Positions 16,742 through 25,358 of a stretch of DNA of 64,000 nt are shown here, piece after piece. Below the pieces are notes generated by a model. That model was not told the origin of the DNA. It worked only from the letters and a program-made list of their open reading frames with translations, and did no database searches. The position numbers and the translations under genes are program-made. Where the stretch lies: contig CALFEQ010000089.1 of NCBI GenBank assembly GCA_937949945.1, forward strand, positions 3,629-67,628. Reading direction: 5' to 3'. The DNA comes from an uncultured Myxococcales bacterium. Its GTDB lineage: Bacteria; Myxococcota_A; Polyangia; Polyangiales; Polyangiaceae. The first letter of the stretch is position 1; the number at the start of each line of letters is the position of its first letter.

Positions 16742-17965
16742 ATGTTGTCAAAACGCTTCTACGGCGCCGGTTTGATCGCCGCGATCCTGATTCCCGCGAC
16801 CCTCCAGGGTTGTGGTGAAGACAACGTCCTGTGCTGCAACGAGTTCGAGGTCGGAGCGACCATCGACGCGAACATCGGTGGAAGCGCGCAGAGCCAGGTC
16901 GCCGTTCAGGCCGTCGCGGACTTCGCTGGTATCGCGTCGGCGGCAATCGATGATCTCACGACGGCGTGCCGTAGCATGGCGGAGGACCTCGACGCTCCGC
17001 AGGCCGACCGCGATGCGGCCGAGGCGAACACGGACAAGAAGGCCAAGATGCAGGCCTACTGCCAGCTCGCCATCTCGGCGATCGGCAAGGCCAAGGCCTC
17101 TGCCGGCGGCTCGCTCACCGTCGTCGCGAAGGCGCCGGAGTGCAAGGCGTCCGTCAGCGCGAAGGCGAACTGCCAGGCCAAGTGCTCGGGCGGCGCGAAG
17201 TGCGATCTCAAGGCGAACCCGCCCACCTGCGAGGGTGGCCGCCTCGAGGTTTCGTGCAAGGGCTCCTGCAAGGCCAAGGCTGGCGCGAAGCTGACCTGCG
17301 AGGGCAAGTGCACGGGCAGCTGCTCGGGCTCCTGCACCGCCGAGGGCGGCGTCCGCTGCCAGGGCAAGTGCGAGGGCACGTGCGAGGCGAGCGGCGAGGC
17401 CGGCGAGAACGGCATCCAGGCCGACGGCACCTGCAAGGGCGTCTGCAAGGGCACCTGCGAGGTCACCGCGCCGGGCGTGACGTGCGAGGGCTCGTGCAAG
17501 GGCGAGTGCGACGCTTCGTGCGAGGCGTCGGGTGAGGCGTCCGTCAAGTGCGACGGCGAGTGCAGCGGCGAGTTCGAGCCCCTCAAGTGCGAGGGCGGTG
17601 AGCTCAAGGGCGGCTGCCAGGTCGACGCTCAGTGCGACGCGAACTGCGACGCGAGCGTGAAGGCGAAGGCCGAGTGCACGCCGCCGTCGATCGAGGTGCA
17701 GCTCAGCGGCACGGCGAACGCCGAGGTCGCGGGCAAGCTCGTCTCCACCCTCAAGGCGAACCTGGGCGTGGTCCTCGCGTTCAAGTCGCGTCTCGAGGGC
17801 ATGGGCAAGCTCGCGGCCACGATCGGTGGCAACGCGACCGCGGTGGCCGACATCAAGGCTGCGTGCATCCCGGCGGTCGCTGCGGCCGCGGCTCAGGCCG
17901 TCGCGGACGTCGAGGCGAGCGCGAAGGCGACGGTCGACATCGCGGGCTCCGTCGGCGTCAACTGA
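16742..17965 (+). CDS. Cys-rich repeat lipoprotein (CxxxC repeats)
   Basis: The product has 407 residues with a lipoprotein signal (IPATLQGC). An Ala-rich helical region spans about 35-115. The central region (about 135-320) holds some 45 cysteines spaced mostly as CxxxCxxxC with Gly, Lys and Glu between, broken by short Ala/Glu linkers. A second Ala-rich helical region (about 325-405) ends the protein. The even Cys spacing suggests a disulfide-stapled solenoid or rod exposed outside the cell. I recognise no named family. ATG 16742 has AAGGAGAG eight bases upstream, so the in-frame start at 16700 is less likely. A strong hairpin follows the stop. Confidence 0.85.
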   Translation: MLSKRFYGAGLIAAILIPATLQGCGEDNVLCCNEFEVGATIDANIGGSAQSQVAVQAVADFAGIASAAIDDLTTACRSMAEDLDAPQADRDAAEANTDKKAKMQAYCQLAISAIGKAKASAGGSLTVVAKAPECKASVSAKANCQAKCSGGAKCDLKANPPTCEGGRLEVSCKGSCKAKAGAKLTCEGKCTGSCSGSCTAEGGVRCQGKCEGTCEASGEAGENGIQADGTCKGVCKGTCEVTAPGVTCEGSCKGECDASCEASGEASVKCDGECSGEFEPLKCEGGELKGGCQVDAQCDANCDASVKAKAECTPPSIEVQLSGTANAEVAGKLVSTLKANLGVVLAFKSRLEGMGKLAATIGGNATAVADIKAACIPAVAAAAAQAVADVEASAKATVDIAGSVGVN

Positions 17966-17988
17966 TCACGACGTAGCGCTCACGGCAT

Positions 17989-18023
17989 GAACGGCGTGCG
18001 CCCTTCGGGGCGGCACGCCGTTC
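17989..18023. terminator. Strong bidirectional hairpin with TTCG tetraloop
   Basis: Stem GAACGGCGTGC (17989-17999) pairs perfectly with GCACGCCGTTC (18013-18023). Inside it, GCCC and GGGC pair around a TTCG tetraloop, leaving one bulged G, about 15 pairs in total. It lies between the converging genes ending at 17965 and 18084, so it can terminate both. Confidence 0.75.
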
Positions 18024-18083
18024 GTGCATTTGGAGTCGGGAAAGCGCGGAGCGACGCGTGCGCCGCTCCACGGGGAGGCGCTT

Positions 18084-18539
18084 CTACTTGCAGTACTCTT
18101 CGCAGGCTTCGGCGATGCAGCCGTCGCGCGCGTCCGACGCCGCCTTGCAGCGAGCGTCCGCCGCATAGCAAGCCTCGATGCAGGCGCAGTCGGTCCGGCT
18201 GCAGTTGAGCACGCATTCGTCGATCGACGCGGGACAGACGGGCTTGCGTGCGTCGGCTTGCTCGATGCAGGCGGCCGAGAACGCGGCGAGCTCGCTGCAC
18301 TCGCACCGTGGCGAGACCACCGCGGCCTCGCAGATGTTGCACTGGTTGCCCGAACGGTTCCACTTCGCGCGGATCTCGCACGCGAGGCGCACGTCGTTCA
18401 CGCCGTTGCCGCTCTTGGGCTCGTCGCTGCAGCCCACCCCACCGATCGCGACGAGGGTCACTACCGTCATCATGGACGGAGCAGCGCAGCGAACGCCGAA
18501 ACGCGTCGCAGCTCTGCCGATGATTCCGAGGATCGTCAT
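18084..18539 (-). CDS. Small Cys-rich lipoprotein
   Basis: The product has 151 residues. A hydrophobic N-terminus ends in VAIGGVGCSD, a lipobox at about residue 37. An internal Met nearer the lipobox is a possible later start. The mature part has about 18 cysteines, many in CxxxC and CxC pairs (CNICEA, CECSE, CACIEACYA, CEEYCK), suggesting a compact disulfide-rich domain. No family is recognised. It converges on the larger Cys-rich lipoprotein gene across the strong hairpin at 17989. Confidence 0.7.
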   Translation of the reverse strand: MTILGIIGRAATRFGVRCAAPSMMTVVTLVAIGGVGCSDEPKSGNGVNDVRLACEIRAKWNRSGNQCNICEAAVVSPRCECSELAAFSAACIEQADARKPVCPASIDECVLNCSRTDCACIEACYAADARCKAASDARDGCIAEACEEYCK

Positions 18540-18624
18540 GGGTACCGCCTCTCGCTACACCTTCCCGATGCAAGAAGCGAGCGCCTTGTTCTCGGACGGG
18601 GAGACGGAGAGAAGGCGGGAGACG

Positions 18625-18931
18625 GACAGGGAGGGCGAGGGAGACAGGGTTCGACAAGGAGACGGTGAGACAGGGAGGGGCCGCCCCTCGTCTCCCTTTC
18701 TCTGGCCACCCGTTCGGGCGCTCACTCGCGAGAAGTGAGTCTCACTTCCAACCGACAACGCCTCGCGCACCCGCACCGATGATTCGACCTGTTGCCGTGA
18801 AGGAGAACAGTTGCGCGAACCGCTGCAGGTCGCCAGCGAGACTCCCTTTCCGAAGGAATGCGAAGCATTCCCTTCGGGCTCCCTGTCATCCTGTCTCCTT
18901 GTCGAACCCTGTCTCCCTCGCCCTCCCTGTC
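18625..18931. repeat. 53-bp inverted repeat pair, GACAGGGAGG type
   Basis: Arm A (18625-18677) and the reverse complement of arm B (18879-18931) are identical over their first 39 bases (18625-18663 and 18893-18931). They differ only in a 6-base block after that, then match for eight more bases. The spacer is 201 bp. The arms consist of GAGACAGGG/GGGAGGGCG-like purine blocks. A separate hairpin lies at 18850-18877 inside the spacer (CCGAAG-GAATGC, GAA loop, GCATTC-C-CTTCGG). Confidence 0.85.
18850..18877. other. Hairpin inside the inverted-repeat spacer
   Basis: Twelve pairs with one bulged C form a near-palindrome around a GAA triloop. It abuts arm B of the 53-bp inverted repeat. It could be part of the same element or a terminator. 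No gene ends directly beside it. Confidence 0.55.
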
Positions 18932-19027
18932 GCGCCGTCCTTCCGGCTCGGCCTCTCGACCGGCGAGTGAGCGGTCGTGCTCGTCGGCGCGTCGGTTCGC
19001 GCCGAGCGCGGTATGCTCGGCGGCGAG

Positions 19028-20512
19028 ATGGCCGAGAACGACAACACGATCGCTCCAGCCGCGTTGCCGCCCGAGGCGGTGCGTCTTCCCGACGGTGCGC
19101 TGTACGTCGCCGGCGAGCGCATCGAGACGGGAGAGCTCTCGTGGGTGGAGGATCCGTGGACGGGCGAACGCCTCGGCTCCGTCGTGCTCGCGACGAAGGA
19201 GCAGGCCGATCGCGCGGCTCGCGCCGCGAGCGAGGCCTTCGAGACCACGCGGCGGATGTCGAGCTTCGCGCGGCGGAGGTTGCTGGAGGAGATCGCGAAG
19301 TGCATCAGCGACGCGCGTGACGAGCTCGCGAACCTCATCGTGCGCGAGGCCGGGAAGCCGAAGACCTTGGCGCGCTTCGAGGTCGACCGAGCGATCATGA
19401 CGTTCGGGCTCGGCGCCGAAGAGGCGGTTCGGATCGGCGGAGAGGTCGTGCCGCTCGACGTCACCGAGGCGACGGCGACCGTCCGCGGTCACTACCGGCG
19501 CGTCCCGCGCGGGCCGGTGCTCGCGATCACGCCGTTCAACTTCCCCCTCAACCTCGTCGCTCACAAGGTCGCGCCCGCGCTCGCTTGCGGCGCGCCCGTC
19601 GTGCTCAAGCCCGCGCCGCAGACGCCGCTCACCGCGCTGCGTCTCGCCGAGATCGTGCGCGAGTGCGGCGCGCCTCCGAACGCGCTCCAGGTCGTGCCCT
19701 GCACGAACGAGGTCGCCGAGACGCTCGTCCGACACGATGCGTTCGCCGTGCTCTCCTTCACGGGAAGCGACAAGGTCGGCTGGCACCTCAAGTCGATCGC
19801 AGGACGCAAGCACGTCCTCCTCGAGCTCGGCGGCAACGCGGCGTGCATCGTCGAGGCGGACGCGTCGAACCTCCAGCAGCTCGCGGCGATGCTCTGCGCG
19901 AGCGCCTTCAACTACGCCGGTCAGGTCTGCATCAAGACGCAGCGGCTCTACGTCCACAAGACCATCGCCGATCGGTTGCTCGGCGAGCTCGTCCCGCGCG
20001 CGTCCGCGCACGAGCCGAGGGACCCGAAGCTGCCGACGTCGACGATCGCCTCGTTGATCGACGAGCGCGCTGCCGAGCGCGTCGAGCGATGGATCGAGGA
20101 GGCACGCGCGGCCGGCGCGCAGGCGCTCGTGCAAGGCGAGCGTACCGGCAATCGGCTTCCGGCCGCCGTCCTTCGGTTCGACGGTGACGGTCGCGGCCTC
20201 GCGGTCGTCGACGAGGAGGTCTTCGGCCCCGTCCTCACCGTGCATCTCTACGACGACTTCGGCGACGCGGTCCGGATGGCGGGCGCCACACGCTACGGCT
20301 TGCAGGCAGGCATCTTCACCGACTCGCTCTCGCGCGTGAGGGAGGCGTACGACCGCCTCGAGGTCGGTGCGCTCGTCGTCAACGACGTCCCGAGTCTCCG
20401 CGTCGACGCCATGCCGTACGGCGGCCGGCGCGACTCGGGCATCGGTCGCGAAGGCGTGCGCTATGCGATCGAAGAGATGACCGATCGCAAGATGCTGATC
20501 GTCCGCGGGTGA
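19028..20512 (+). CDS. NAD(P)-dependent aldehyde dehydrogenase
   Basis: The product has 494 residues, a normal ALDH length. The NAD-binding part shows ITPFNFPLNL, KPAPQTPLTAL and FTGSDKVG. Catalytic residues are the Glu of LELGGNAA and the Cys of NYAGQVCIKTQRLY. EEVFGPVL near the C-terminus is also typical. It oxidises an aldehyde to the acid. Substrate cannot be read from sequence; the closest motif pattern is of small or phosphorylated semialdehyde dehydrogenases. ATG 19028 (MAENDN) is chosen, with 19013 as an alternative. No metabolic neighbour suggests a pathway. Confidence 0.93.
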   Translation: MAENDNTIAPAALPPEAVRLPDGALYVAGERIETGELSWVEDPWTGERLGSVVLATKEQADRAARAASEAFETTRRMSSFARRRLLEEIAKCISDARDELANLIVREAGKPKTLARFEVDRAIMTFGLGAEEAVRIGGEVVPLDVTEATATVRGHYRRVPRGPVLAITPFNFPLNLVAHKVAPALACGAPVVLKPAPQTPLTALRLAEIVRECGAPPNALQVVPCTNEVAETLVRHDAFAVLSFTGSDKVGWHLKSIAGRKHVLLELGGNAACIVEADASNLQQLAAMLCASAFNYAGQVCIKTQRLYVHKTIADRLLGELVPRASAHEPRDPKLPTSTIASLIDERAAERVERWIEEARAAGAQALVQGERTGNRLPAAVLRFDGDGRGLAVVDEEVFGPVLTVHLYDDFGDAVRMAGATRYGLQAGIFTDSLSRVREAYDRLEVGALVVNDVPSLRVDAMPYGGRRDSGIGREGVRYAIEEMTDRKMLIVRG

Positions 20513-20898
20513 GGTCGGAGCGTCGCTCCTCGCGTGTGGCGATCGAGCTCAGCCGCCGCGCCGGGTTTGCGGCTCCGCGCCGCGAGCTCATGCGCCGTGT
20601 GCCGGGAGGGAGAGCAACGCGTGCGCGGCGGCCGGCGGCTCGGCGCTCGAGTTGGGGCCCGCAGCGTAAATGCCGGTTCACGCGTGGTGTAACCGGAGTC
20701 GACACGGCCGTGAGAGGCCCCAATCGCCACCACGCGCCGCGAGGCATCGGAGAAACCGCGCGATCCGAACCACTTCGCGGCGTGGCATCGGAAGTGCTAC
20801 GCAGCCTCCCGTTCGGGGCCGGTGTCGGATCCACCGTCGGAGGCTCGACTCGGGTGCATCATAAAAGCTCCGAACGATGTTCTCGCGGAGGTAGCTCG
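20513..20898. other. 386-base gene-free stretch
   Basis: The stretch is open in the frame of the next gene but has Arg/Gly-rich composition and no start context, so I treat it as non-coding. A short GGAGC-GTC-GCTCC hairpin at 20517-20529 follows the aldehyde dehydrogenase stop. An AT-rich patch CATAAAAG at 20861-20868 may belong to the next gene's promoter. Confidence 0.4.
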
Positions 20899-21756
20899 AT
20901 GCGTGCTCGTTCCCTTTGCGGTGCAGCGCTTCTCGCGGTCGTCGCGTGCGGCTGCGGCGGCTACGAGGACGCGTATTGGCCGGGTGACAACGAGATCGTC
21001 TTCGGGATCAGCCAGCGCACGGTGGCGACGGCCGAAGGCGAGAAGAAGGAGGTCGTCGCCGGCTACGAGTACCTCCGGCTCGCTCACAAGGGCGGCTGGG
21101 GACCGTGGGTGTTCCGCGACGGAGACGGCGAAGGCACCTGCTACTTCGAGCGCTTCGACCAGCGACTCGGCAAGCCGCACGTCGAGAGCGGCGCGGCCTC
21201 CTTCACCGGCGGAAGGCTTCCCACGCCCGGCGGGCTCCAGATCCTGGCCAACCAGCCCGACGTCTCGAAGCACGACGGGCTCGGCTGGGAGCATGGCGAC
21301 GTGCTCCACTTCGACGTTTCGGGCTTCGCCCTGCCGCCCATCCCGCGGGCGACGATGTTCGCTCCGGCCACCCATCTCGAGATCGAGTCGGTCTCCCCGG
21401 CACCCGCCGAGGGGGCGAGGGAGCTCACGATCCGGTCGACCGACTCGGTCGCCGTCACCTGGAAGCCGGTGAGGGAGAAGCCGTTCGGGCGCGTGATGGT
21501 CTCGCTCGAAACGGAGGACGACAGCGGCCGCGGCGCCCAGGTCCGCTGCTTCGGCACGAACCACTCGGGCAGCGCCGTCATCCCTGCCCACTGGGTCGCC
21601 CGCCTCTTCTCGACCGTCGATCCGAACGCGCCCATCAAGGGCCGCCTCGACGTCGCCGCCCACCGGCAGGTCACCATCTACGCGCGCGGGGGATGGATCG
21701 TGTACGTGGTCGCGACTTCGATGGCGGAGGGGTTCGAGTTCACGGGAACGCGATGA
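20899..21756 (+). CDS. Lipoprotein of unknown function
   Basis: The product has 285 residues. The signal ends LLAVVACGC at about residue 18. The mature protein is beta-rich and starts GYEDAYWPGDNEIVFGI. It has no transmembrane segment and no repeats, and I recognise no family. GGAGGT lies seven bases before ATG 20899, which fixes the start. A perfect 14-bp terminator hairpin follows immediately, so the gene is probably transcribed alone. Confidence 0.8.
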   Translation: MRARSLCGAALLAVVACGCGGYEDAYWPGDNEIVFGISQRTVATAEGEKKEVVAGYEYLRLAHKGGWGPWVFRDGDGEGTCYFERFDQRLGKPHVESGAASFTGGRLPTPGGLQILANQPDVSKHDGLGWEHGDVLHFDVSGFALPPIPRATMFAPATHLEIESVSPAPAEGARELTIRSTDSVAVTWKPVREKPFGRVMVSLETEDDSGRGAQVRCFGTNHSGSAVIPAHWVARLFSTVDPNAPIKGRLDVAAHRQVTIYARGGWIVYVVATSMAEGFEFTGTR

Positions 21757-21757
21757 G

Positions 21758-21789
21758 GCGCGAAGGTTCGGCTCACCGAACCTTCGCGC
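21758..21789 (+). terminator. Perfect 14-bp terminator hairpin
   Basis: GCGCGAAGGTTCGG (21758-21771) pairs perfectly with CCGAACCTTCGCGC (21776-21789) around a CTCA loop, one base after the stop of the upstream lipoprotein gene. An AGGCTCC array starts at the next base instead of a U-tract. Confidence 0.85.
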
Positions 21790-21999
21790 AGGCTCCAGGC
21801 TCCAGGCTCCAGAGGCGCTGCTCGGAAGGCTCATGCAGGGGCTTCGAAGCCCAGCTCAGCGTGAGACTGCGAGCGAGCCTCGCAGTCCGAAGCATGACGC
21901 CTCACGAGCCGAGGAGCACGGGCTGACATTGGGCCAGAATCCTCGCTGATACGCCGTGGCGCCGCGCCCCTGGAGCCTTCCGCCCGGAGCCTGGAGCCT
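21790..21999. repeat. Inverted pair of GGAGCCT heptamer arrays
   Basis: The left arm (21790-21810) is three perfect AGGCTCC units directly after the terminator. The right arm (21972-21999) is GGAGCCT, TCCGCCC, GGAGCCT, GGAGCCT in exact 7-base phase. That 28-base right arm is identical to the one near 55974. The spacer is 161 bp with no gene. Confidence 0.8.
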
Positions 22000-22047
22000 C
22001 CTCACGCATTTGACTGCGCCCCCCACTCGGCCTACGTGCTCGGCGCC

Positions 22048-22971
22048 ATGTCCGAGAGCACGAGCACCACTTCGACGACGACGAACCCGGTACCCAAGAG
22101 CCGGACGGCAGGGCCCGACGATCCGGTGCCCGGCGTTGCGCACGTCGTGCTCGTGATGAGCGGAAAGGGTGGCGTCGGGAAGAGCACGGTCGCGACGAAC
22201 CTCGCGCTCGCGCTCGCTCGGTCCGGTCATCGGACGGGGTTGCTCGACGCGGACATCTACGGGCCGTCGATTCCGACGATGCTCGGCGTCAGCGGGCGTC
22301 CCATCTCGACCGACGGCAAGACGATCGAGCCGCTCGAGCGCTTCGGGCTCAAGATGATGAGCATCGGGTTCTTGCTCGACGACCCGAAGGCCGCGGTCAT
22401 CTGGCGCGGGCCGATGCTGCACGGTGCGCTCCAGCAGTTCCTGAGGGACGTCAATTGGGGAGCGCTCGACTTCCTCGTCCTCGACCTCCCGCCGGGAACC
22501 GGCGACGTCGCGCTCACGCTCTCGCAGCGCGTCGGCGTGAGCGGCGCGGTGATGGTGACGACGCCGCAGTCGGTCGCGACCGACGACGTCTACAAGGCCG
22601 TGTCGATGTGCCGGAAGGTGAACATCCCCGTGCTCGGCGTCGTCGAGAACATGAGCTGGTTCATCGACAGCGCCGGCGTGAAACACGAGCTCTTCGGGAA
22701 GGGCGGCGGACAAGCCGTCGCCGACTACGCCGAGGCGCCGCTCCTCGCGCAGATCCCGATCGACCAGAGCGTCCGCGAGTGGGGAGACAAGGGAACGCCG
22801 GTCGTGCAGGCCGCGCCGGACAGCTCGATCGCGCGGTCGTTCGGCGAGCTCGCCGAGGCGCTCGTCGGCGTCGTCAACGCGCGCGCCGACGAGCTCGGTG
22901 GTGATGCCGGTCCCGTGATCGATCGAAGCGGCGGTACCGGTGGGCGCCGGCGCTTGCCCGTCACGAAGTGA
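22048..22971 (+). CDS. mrp: Mrp/ApbC-type P-loop ATPase (Fe-S cluster carrier family)
   Basis: The product has 307 residues. Motifs include the deviant Walker A SGKGGVGKST, DADIYGPSIPTMLG, VIWRGPM, LPPGTGD and ENMSWF, all diagnostic of Mrp/NBP35 ATPases that carry iron-sulfur clusters to target proteins. Two features differ from the E. coli type. There is no N-terminal MIP18/DUF59 domain, only a short Thr/Ser-rich leader. The C-terminal CxxC expected after ENMSWF is replaced by FIDSAG, so cluster binding may be absent or different. ATG 22048 is chosen; GTG 22036 is possible. Confidence 0.92.
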   Translation: MSESTSTTSTTTNPVPKSRTAGPDDPVPGVAHVVLVMSGKGGVGKSTVATNLALALARSGHRTGLLDADIYGPSIPTMLGVSGRPISTDGKTIEPLERFGLKMMSIGFLLDDPKAAVIWRGPMLHGALQQFLRDVNWGALDFLVLDLPPGTGDVALTLSQRVGVSGAVMVTTPQSVATDDVYKAVSMCRKVNIPVLGVVENMSWFIDSAGVKHELFGKGGGQAVADYAEAPLLAQIPIDQSVREWGDKGTPVVQAAPDSSIARSFGELAEALVGVVNARADELGGDAGPVIDRSGGTGGRRRLPVTK

Positions 22972-23370
22972 AGACGCGTCGACTGCGGGCGAGGACGTGC
23001 CGCGAGGGGCGCGCCGCGGTCGGCTCCGCGTAGCAAAAACGTCTCGAATGCGTTGCGACGAGCGCGCAAAGATGCGCCCGCGCGCGCATCGATCGTCCGC
23101 TCGGGTCGCCGGTGCGTCCGCCGGCGGAGGGCGGGCGACCGCGAATTTCCGGCGATAAGCGCGTGTCCCGTGACGAGGGCACGCTCATCCCACCTCGACG
23201 CCACACTTATCGATGTGACCGTTGCAGGACAGCGACGTCATGGTGGATCGGATGCCGTCCATCTGACGACCTGCGACGCCTATGCTTTACTCGTCCATGC
23301 TGCAGCCTTCGGAGCCGAGGTCGGTCTCGGAGAGCTCGCGACGCGTCTCCTTCAACTGGTCGGTGGAACG
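22972..23370. other. 399-base gene-free stretch
   Basis: The sequence is open in the frame of the following lipoprotein for part of its length, but without start context or plausible composition. No repeat or hairpin stands out. It presumably carries the promoter of the lipoprotein gene. Confidence 0.4.
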
Positions 23371-24420
23371 ATGAGTCTCTCCTCGCGGAACATCCTCTTC
23401 TCGATCCTTTCGTGTGGGTCCGTTGCCGCGATCATCATCGCGTGCGGATCCGAAGGCAGTAAGTTCCAAGACCCCGGGCCGGTGATCGGCACCTTCAACG
23501 ACGGCAGCTTCAACGACGACGCGGGCTCCGGCGGTCCGAATCTGTACGAGGACGATCCGCCGCCTCAGTGGTGTGGTCCCGAGGGCGAGGAGCCCCCGCC
23601 GATCGGGGGGACCAAGGAGTGCCCGGACGACAAGAACCTGCCGGGCTGCTCCTGCAAGACCGTCGGCGAGGAGGCGCCGTGCTGGACGGGGCTGCGCAAG
23701 CACCGCAACCTCGGTCGGTGCAAGGACGGCGTCACCAAGTGCGTCGCGAAGAACGAGACGGAGAACGTCTGGGGAGACTGCGTGGGCCAGGTGCTCCCGG
23801 AGCCGAACGCAAAAGGGGCTGCCGCGTGCAACTGCTTCTCGGTCGGCATCTGGAACATCGCGAACACGTCGCCGTGCCTCCGCGAGAAGGGCGGCAACTA
23901 CTGGGCGCACTCGACGGTGCAGATCGGGGATACCGCCGGCGGTTGCGACATCGCGAACGAGATCCCGGCCGGGCAGGCGCCGGCGGGGATCTGGTCGAAG
24001 AACACGCTCACGGTCGACTGCGCCGGCGCGTACAAGCTCTGCTTCCGGATCCGCGCGGGCGAATACGAGAACCCGAAACCGGACGACTGCATCCTCGGCG
24101 AGGTCTGCACGGACGTCGACTACAAGGAGGCGAACGTCGAGCAGGAGCTGCCGGATCTGCCGACCTGGGCGGGCAAGGACAACGCCTGCGCCAAGAAGTG
24201 GGAGTTCGAGACGCCCGAGGACAAGAGCCCCGGCTACGGCGAGATGATCGTCTACGGCAAGACGGTGCGTTGCGACGAGGTCGGCGACAAGGACCTCGGG
24301 TACGTCTTCCACCGGGTGAAGTACTGCCCGCGCATCTGCCGGCAGAGCCACCCGAACTACGACCCGAACCACCCGGAGTGCAAGGACTGCCAGCTCAAGG
24401 GCTCCGGCAAGTTCGAGTGA
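23371..24420 (+). CDS. Cys-rich lipoprotein of unknown function
   Basis: The product has 349 residues. The signal ends AAIIIACGSEG. An acidic, Gly/Asp/Pro-rich linker follows to about residue 65, then a globular part with about 25 cysteines (CSCKTVGEEAPCWTG, CNCFSVG, CAGAYKLCFRI, YCPRICRQ, CKDC). The segment from about 145 to 345 looks like one secreted beta domain of a type common in polyangial genomes, with no assigned function that I know. ATG 23371 has a GGTGG upstream. Transcription is probably ended by the hairpin at 24427. Confidence 0.8.
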   Translation: MSLSSRNILFSILSCGSVAAIIIACGSEGSKFQDPGPVIGTFNDGSFNDDAGSGGPNLYEDDPPPQWCGPEGEEPPPIGGTKECPDDKNLPGCSCKTVGEEAPCWTGLRKHRNLGRCKDGVTKCVAKNETENVWGDCVGQVLPEPNAKGAAACNCFSVGIWNIANTSPCLREKGGNYWAHSTVQIGDTAGGCDIANEIPAGQAPAGIWSKNTLTVDCAGAYKLCFRIRAGEYENPKPDDCILGEVCTDVDYKEANVEQELPDLPTWAGKDNACAKKWEFETPEDKSPGYGEMIVYGKTVRCDEVGDKDLGYVFHRVKYCPRICRQSHPNYDPNHPECKDCQLKGSGKFE

Positions 24421-24426
24421 TCGCGG

Positions 24427-24452
24427 CGCGCCGGGCCTGCGGGCTCGGCGCG
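24427..24452. terminator. Bidirectional hairpin between converging genes
   Basis: CGCGCCGGGCC (24427-24437) pairs with GGCTCGGCGCG (24442-24452), eleven pairs including one G-T, loop TGCG. It fills the 36-base gap between the stops of the lipoprotein and MoxR-type genes. Confidence 0.6.
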
Positions 24453-24456
24453 TCGG

Positions 24457-25293
24457 TCAGTTCCGCCAGCCGCCGCTCTTCTTCGCCTGCAAGAACGTCT
24501 CGACGTCCTGCTCCTTCTTGAGCAGGACGCCGAGGAACGGCAGCTCGCGGACGAAACGCTCGGTGCCGACGTTCGCGTTGCGCAGGACCGTGATCCAGTC
24601 GATGAGCTCGCTCGTCGACGGGCGCTTGCGCAGCTTCGGCAGCTCGCGCAGTCGGTAGAACGCGACGACGGCCTGATCGACGAGATCCCGATCGATCGTC
24701 GGGTGATGCACGGCCACGATGCGCCGCATGAGCTCCGGGTCGGGGAAGTCGATGAAGTGGAAGACGCACCGCCGGAGGAACGCGTCGGGCAGCTCCTTTT
24801 CGTTGTTCGACGTGATGACGACGACCGGGCGCTCCTTGGCGACGATCTCGTCGCCCGTCTCGGTGATCACGAAGCGCATACGGTCGAGCTCGTGGAGCAG
24901 GTCGTTCGGGAACTCGAGATCGGCCTTGTCGACCTCGTCGATGAGGAGCACGACGCGGCGATCGGCGCTGAACGCGCGTCCGAGCGGGCCGAGCTTGATG
25001 TAACGGCGGATGTCCTTCACGTCGCCGTCGCCGAAGCGCGAGTCGTAGAGGCGCTGCACGGTGTCGTAGACGTACAGGCCGTCCTGCGCGCGGGTCGTCG
25101 ACTTCACGGGCCAGTGGATGAGCTCCGTCCCCAGCGACTCCGCGATCGCCTCGGCGAGCAGCGTCTTGCCCGTGCCGGGCTCGCCGCGAACGAGCAGCGG
25201 CCGCTCGAGCGCCAGCGCCGCGTTCACCGCGGCTTCGAGCGCGTCGTTCGTGAGATAGGTCGGCGTCCCCTTGAAGCGGAAGAAGTCGGTCAC
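24457..25293 (-). CDS. MoxR-type AAA+ ATPase
   Basis: The product has 278 residues. Walker A is GEPGTGKTLLA (about 37-47), Walker B LLIDEVDKAD (about 116-125), and the sensor region ITSNNEKELPDAFLRRC is followed by FIDFPDPELM. This is the MoxR branch of AAA+ chaperones, which usually act with von Willebrand A domain proteins on protein maturation or metal insertion. No VWA gene is next to it here. The start is GTG 25293, giving a typical VTDFFRFKGT N-terminus; the open frame continues upstream without similarity. The gene upstream on the same strand, 65 bases away, encodes a barrel protein. Confidence 0.9.
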   Translation of the reverse strand: MTDFFRFKGTPTYLTNDALEAAVNAALALERPLLVRGEPGTGKTLLAEAIAESLGTELIHWPVKSTTRAQDGLYVYDTVQRLYDSRFGDGDVKDIRRYIKLGPLGRAFSADRRVVLLIDEVDKADLEFPNDLLHELDRMRFVITETGDEIVAKERPVVVITSNNEKELPDAFLRRCVFHFIDFPDPELMRRIVAVHHPTIDRDLVDQAVVAFYRLRELPKLRKRPSTSELIDWITVLRNANVGTERFVRELPFLGVLLKKEQDVETFLQAKKSGGWRN

Positions 25294-25358
25294 GCTCGTT
25301 CGATAGAGGACTCTCGGGTGCTCCGCAAGGGAGGCTCTGTTCTCGTGCTCGAGCCTGG

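Larger units (their letters stand above)
18540..19027. other. 488-base intergenic region with inverted repeats
   Basis: The stretch lies between divergent genes (small lipoprotein and aldehyde dehydrogenase) and contains the inverted repeat pair listed next. Apart from that it has no supported gene. Confidence 0.6.
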
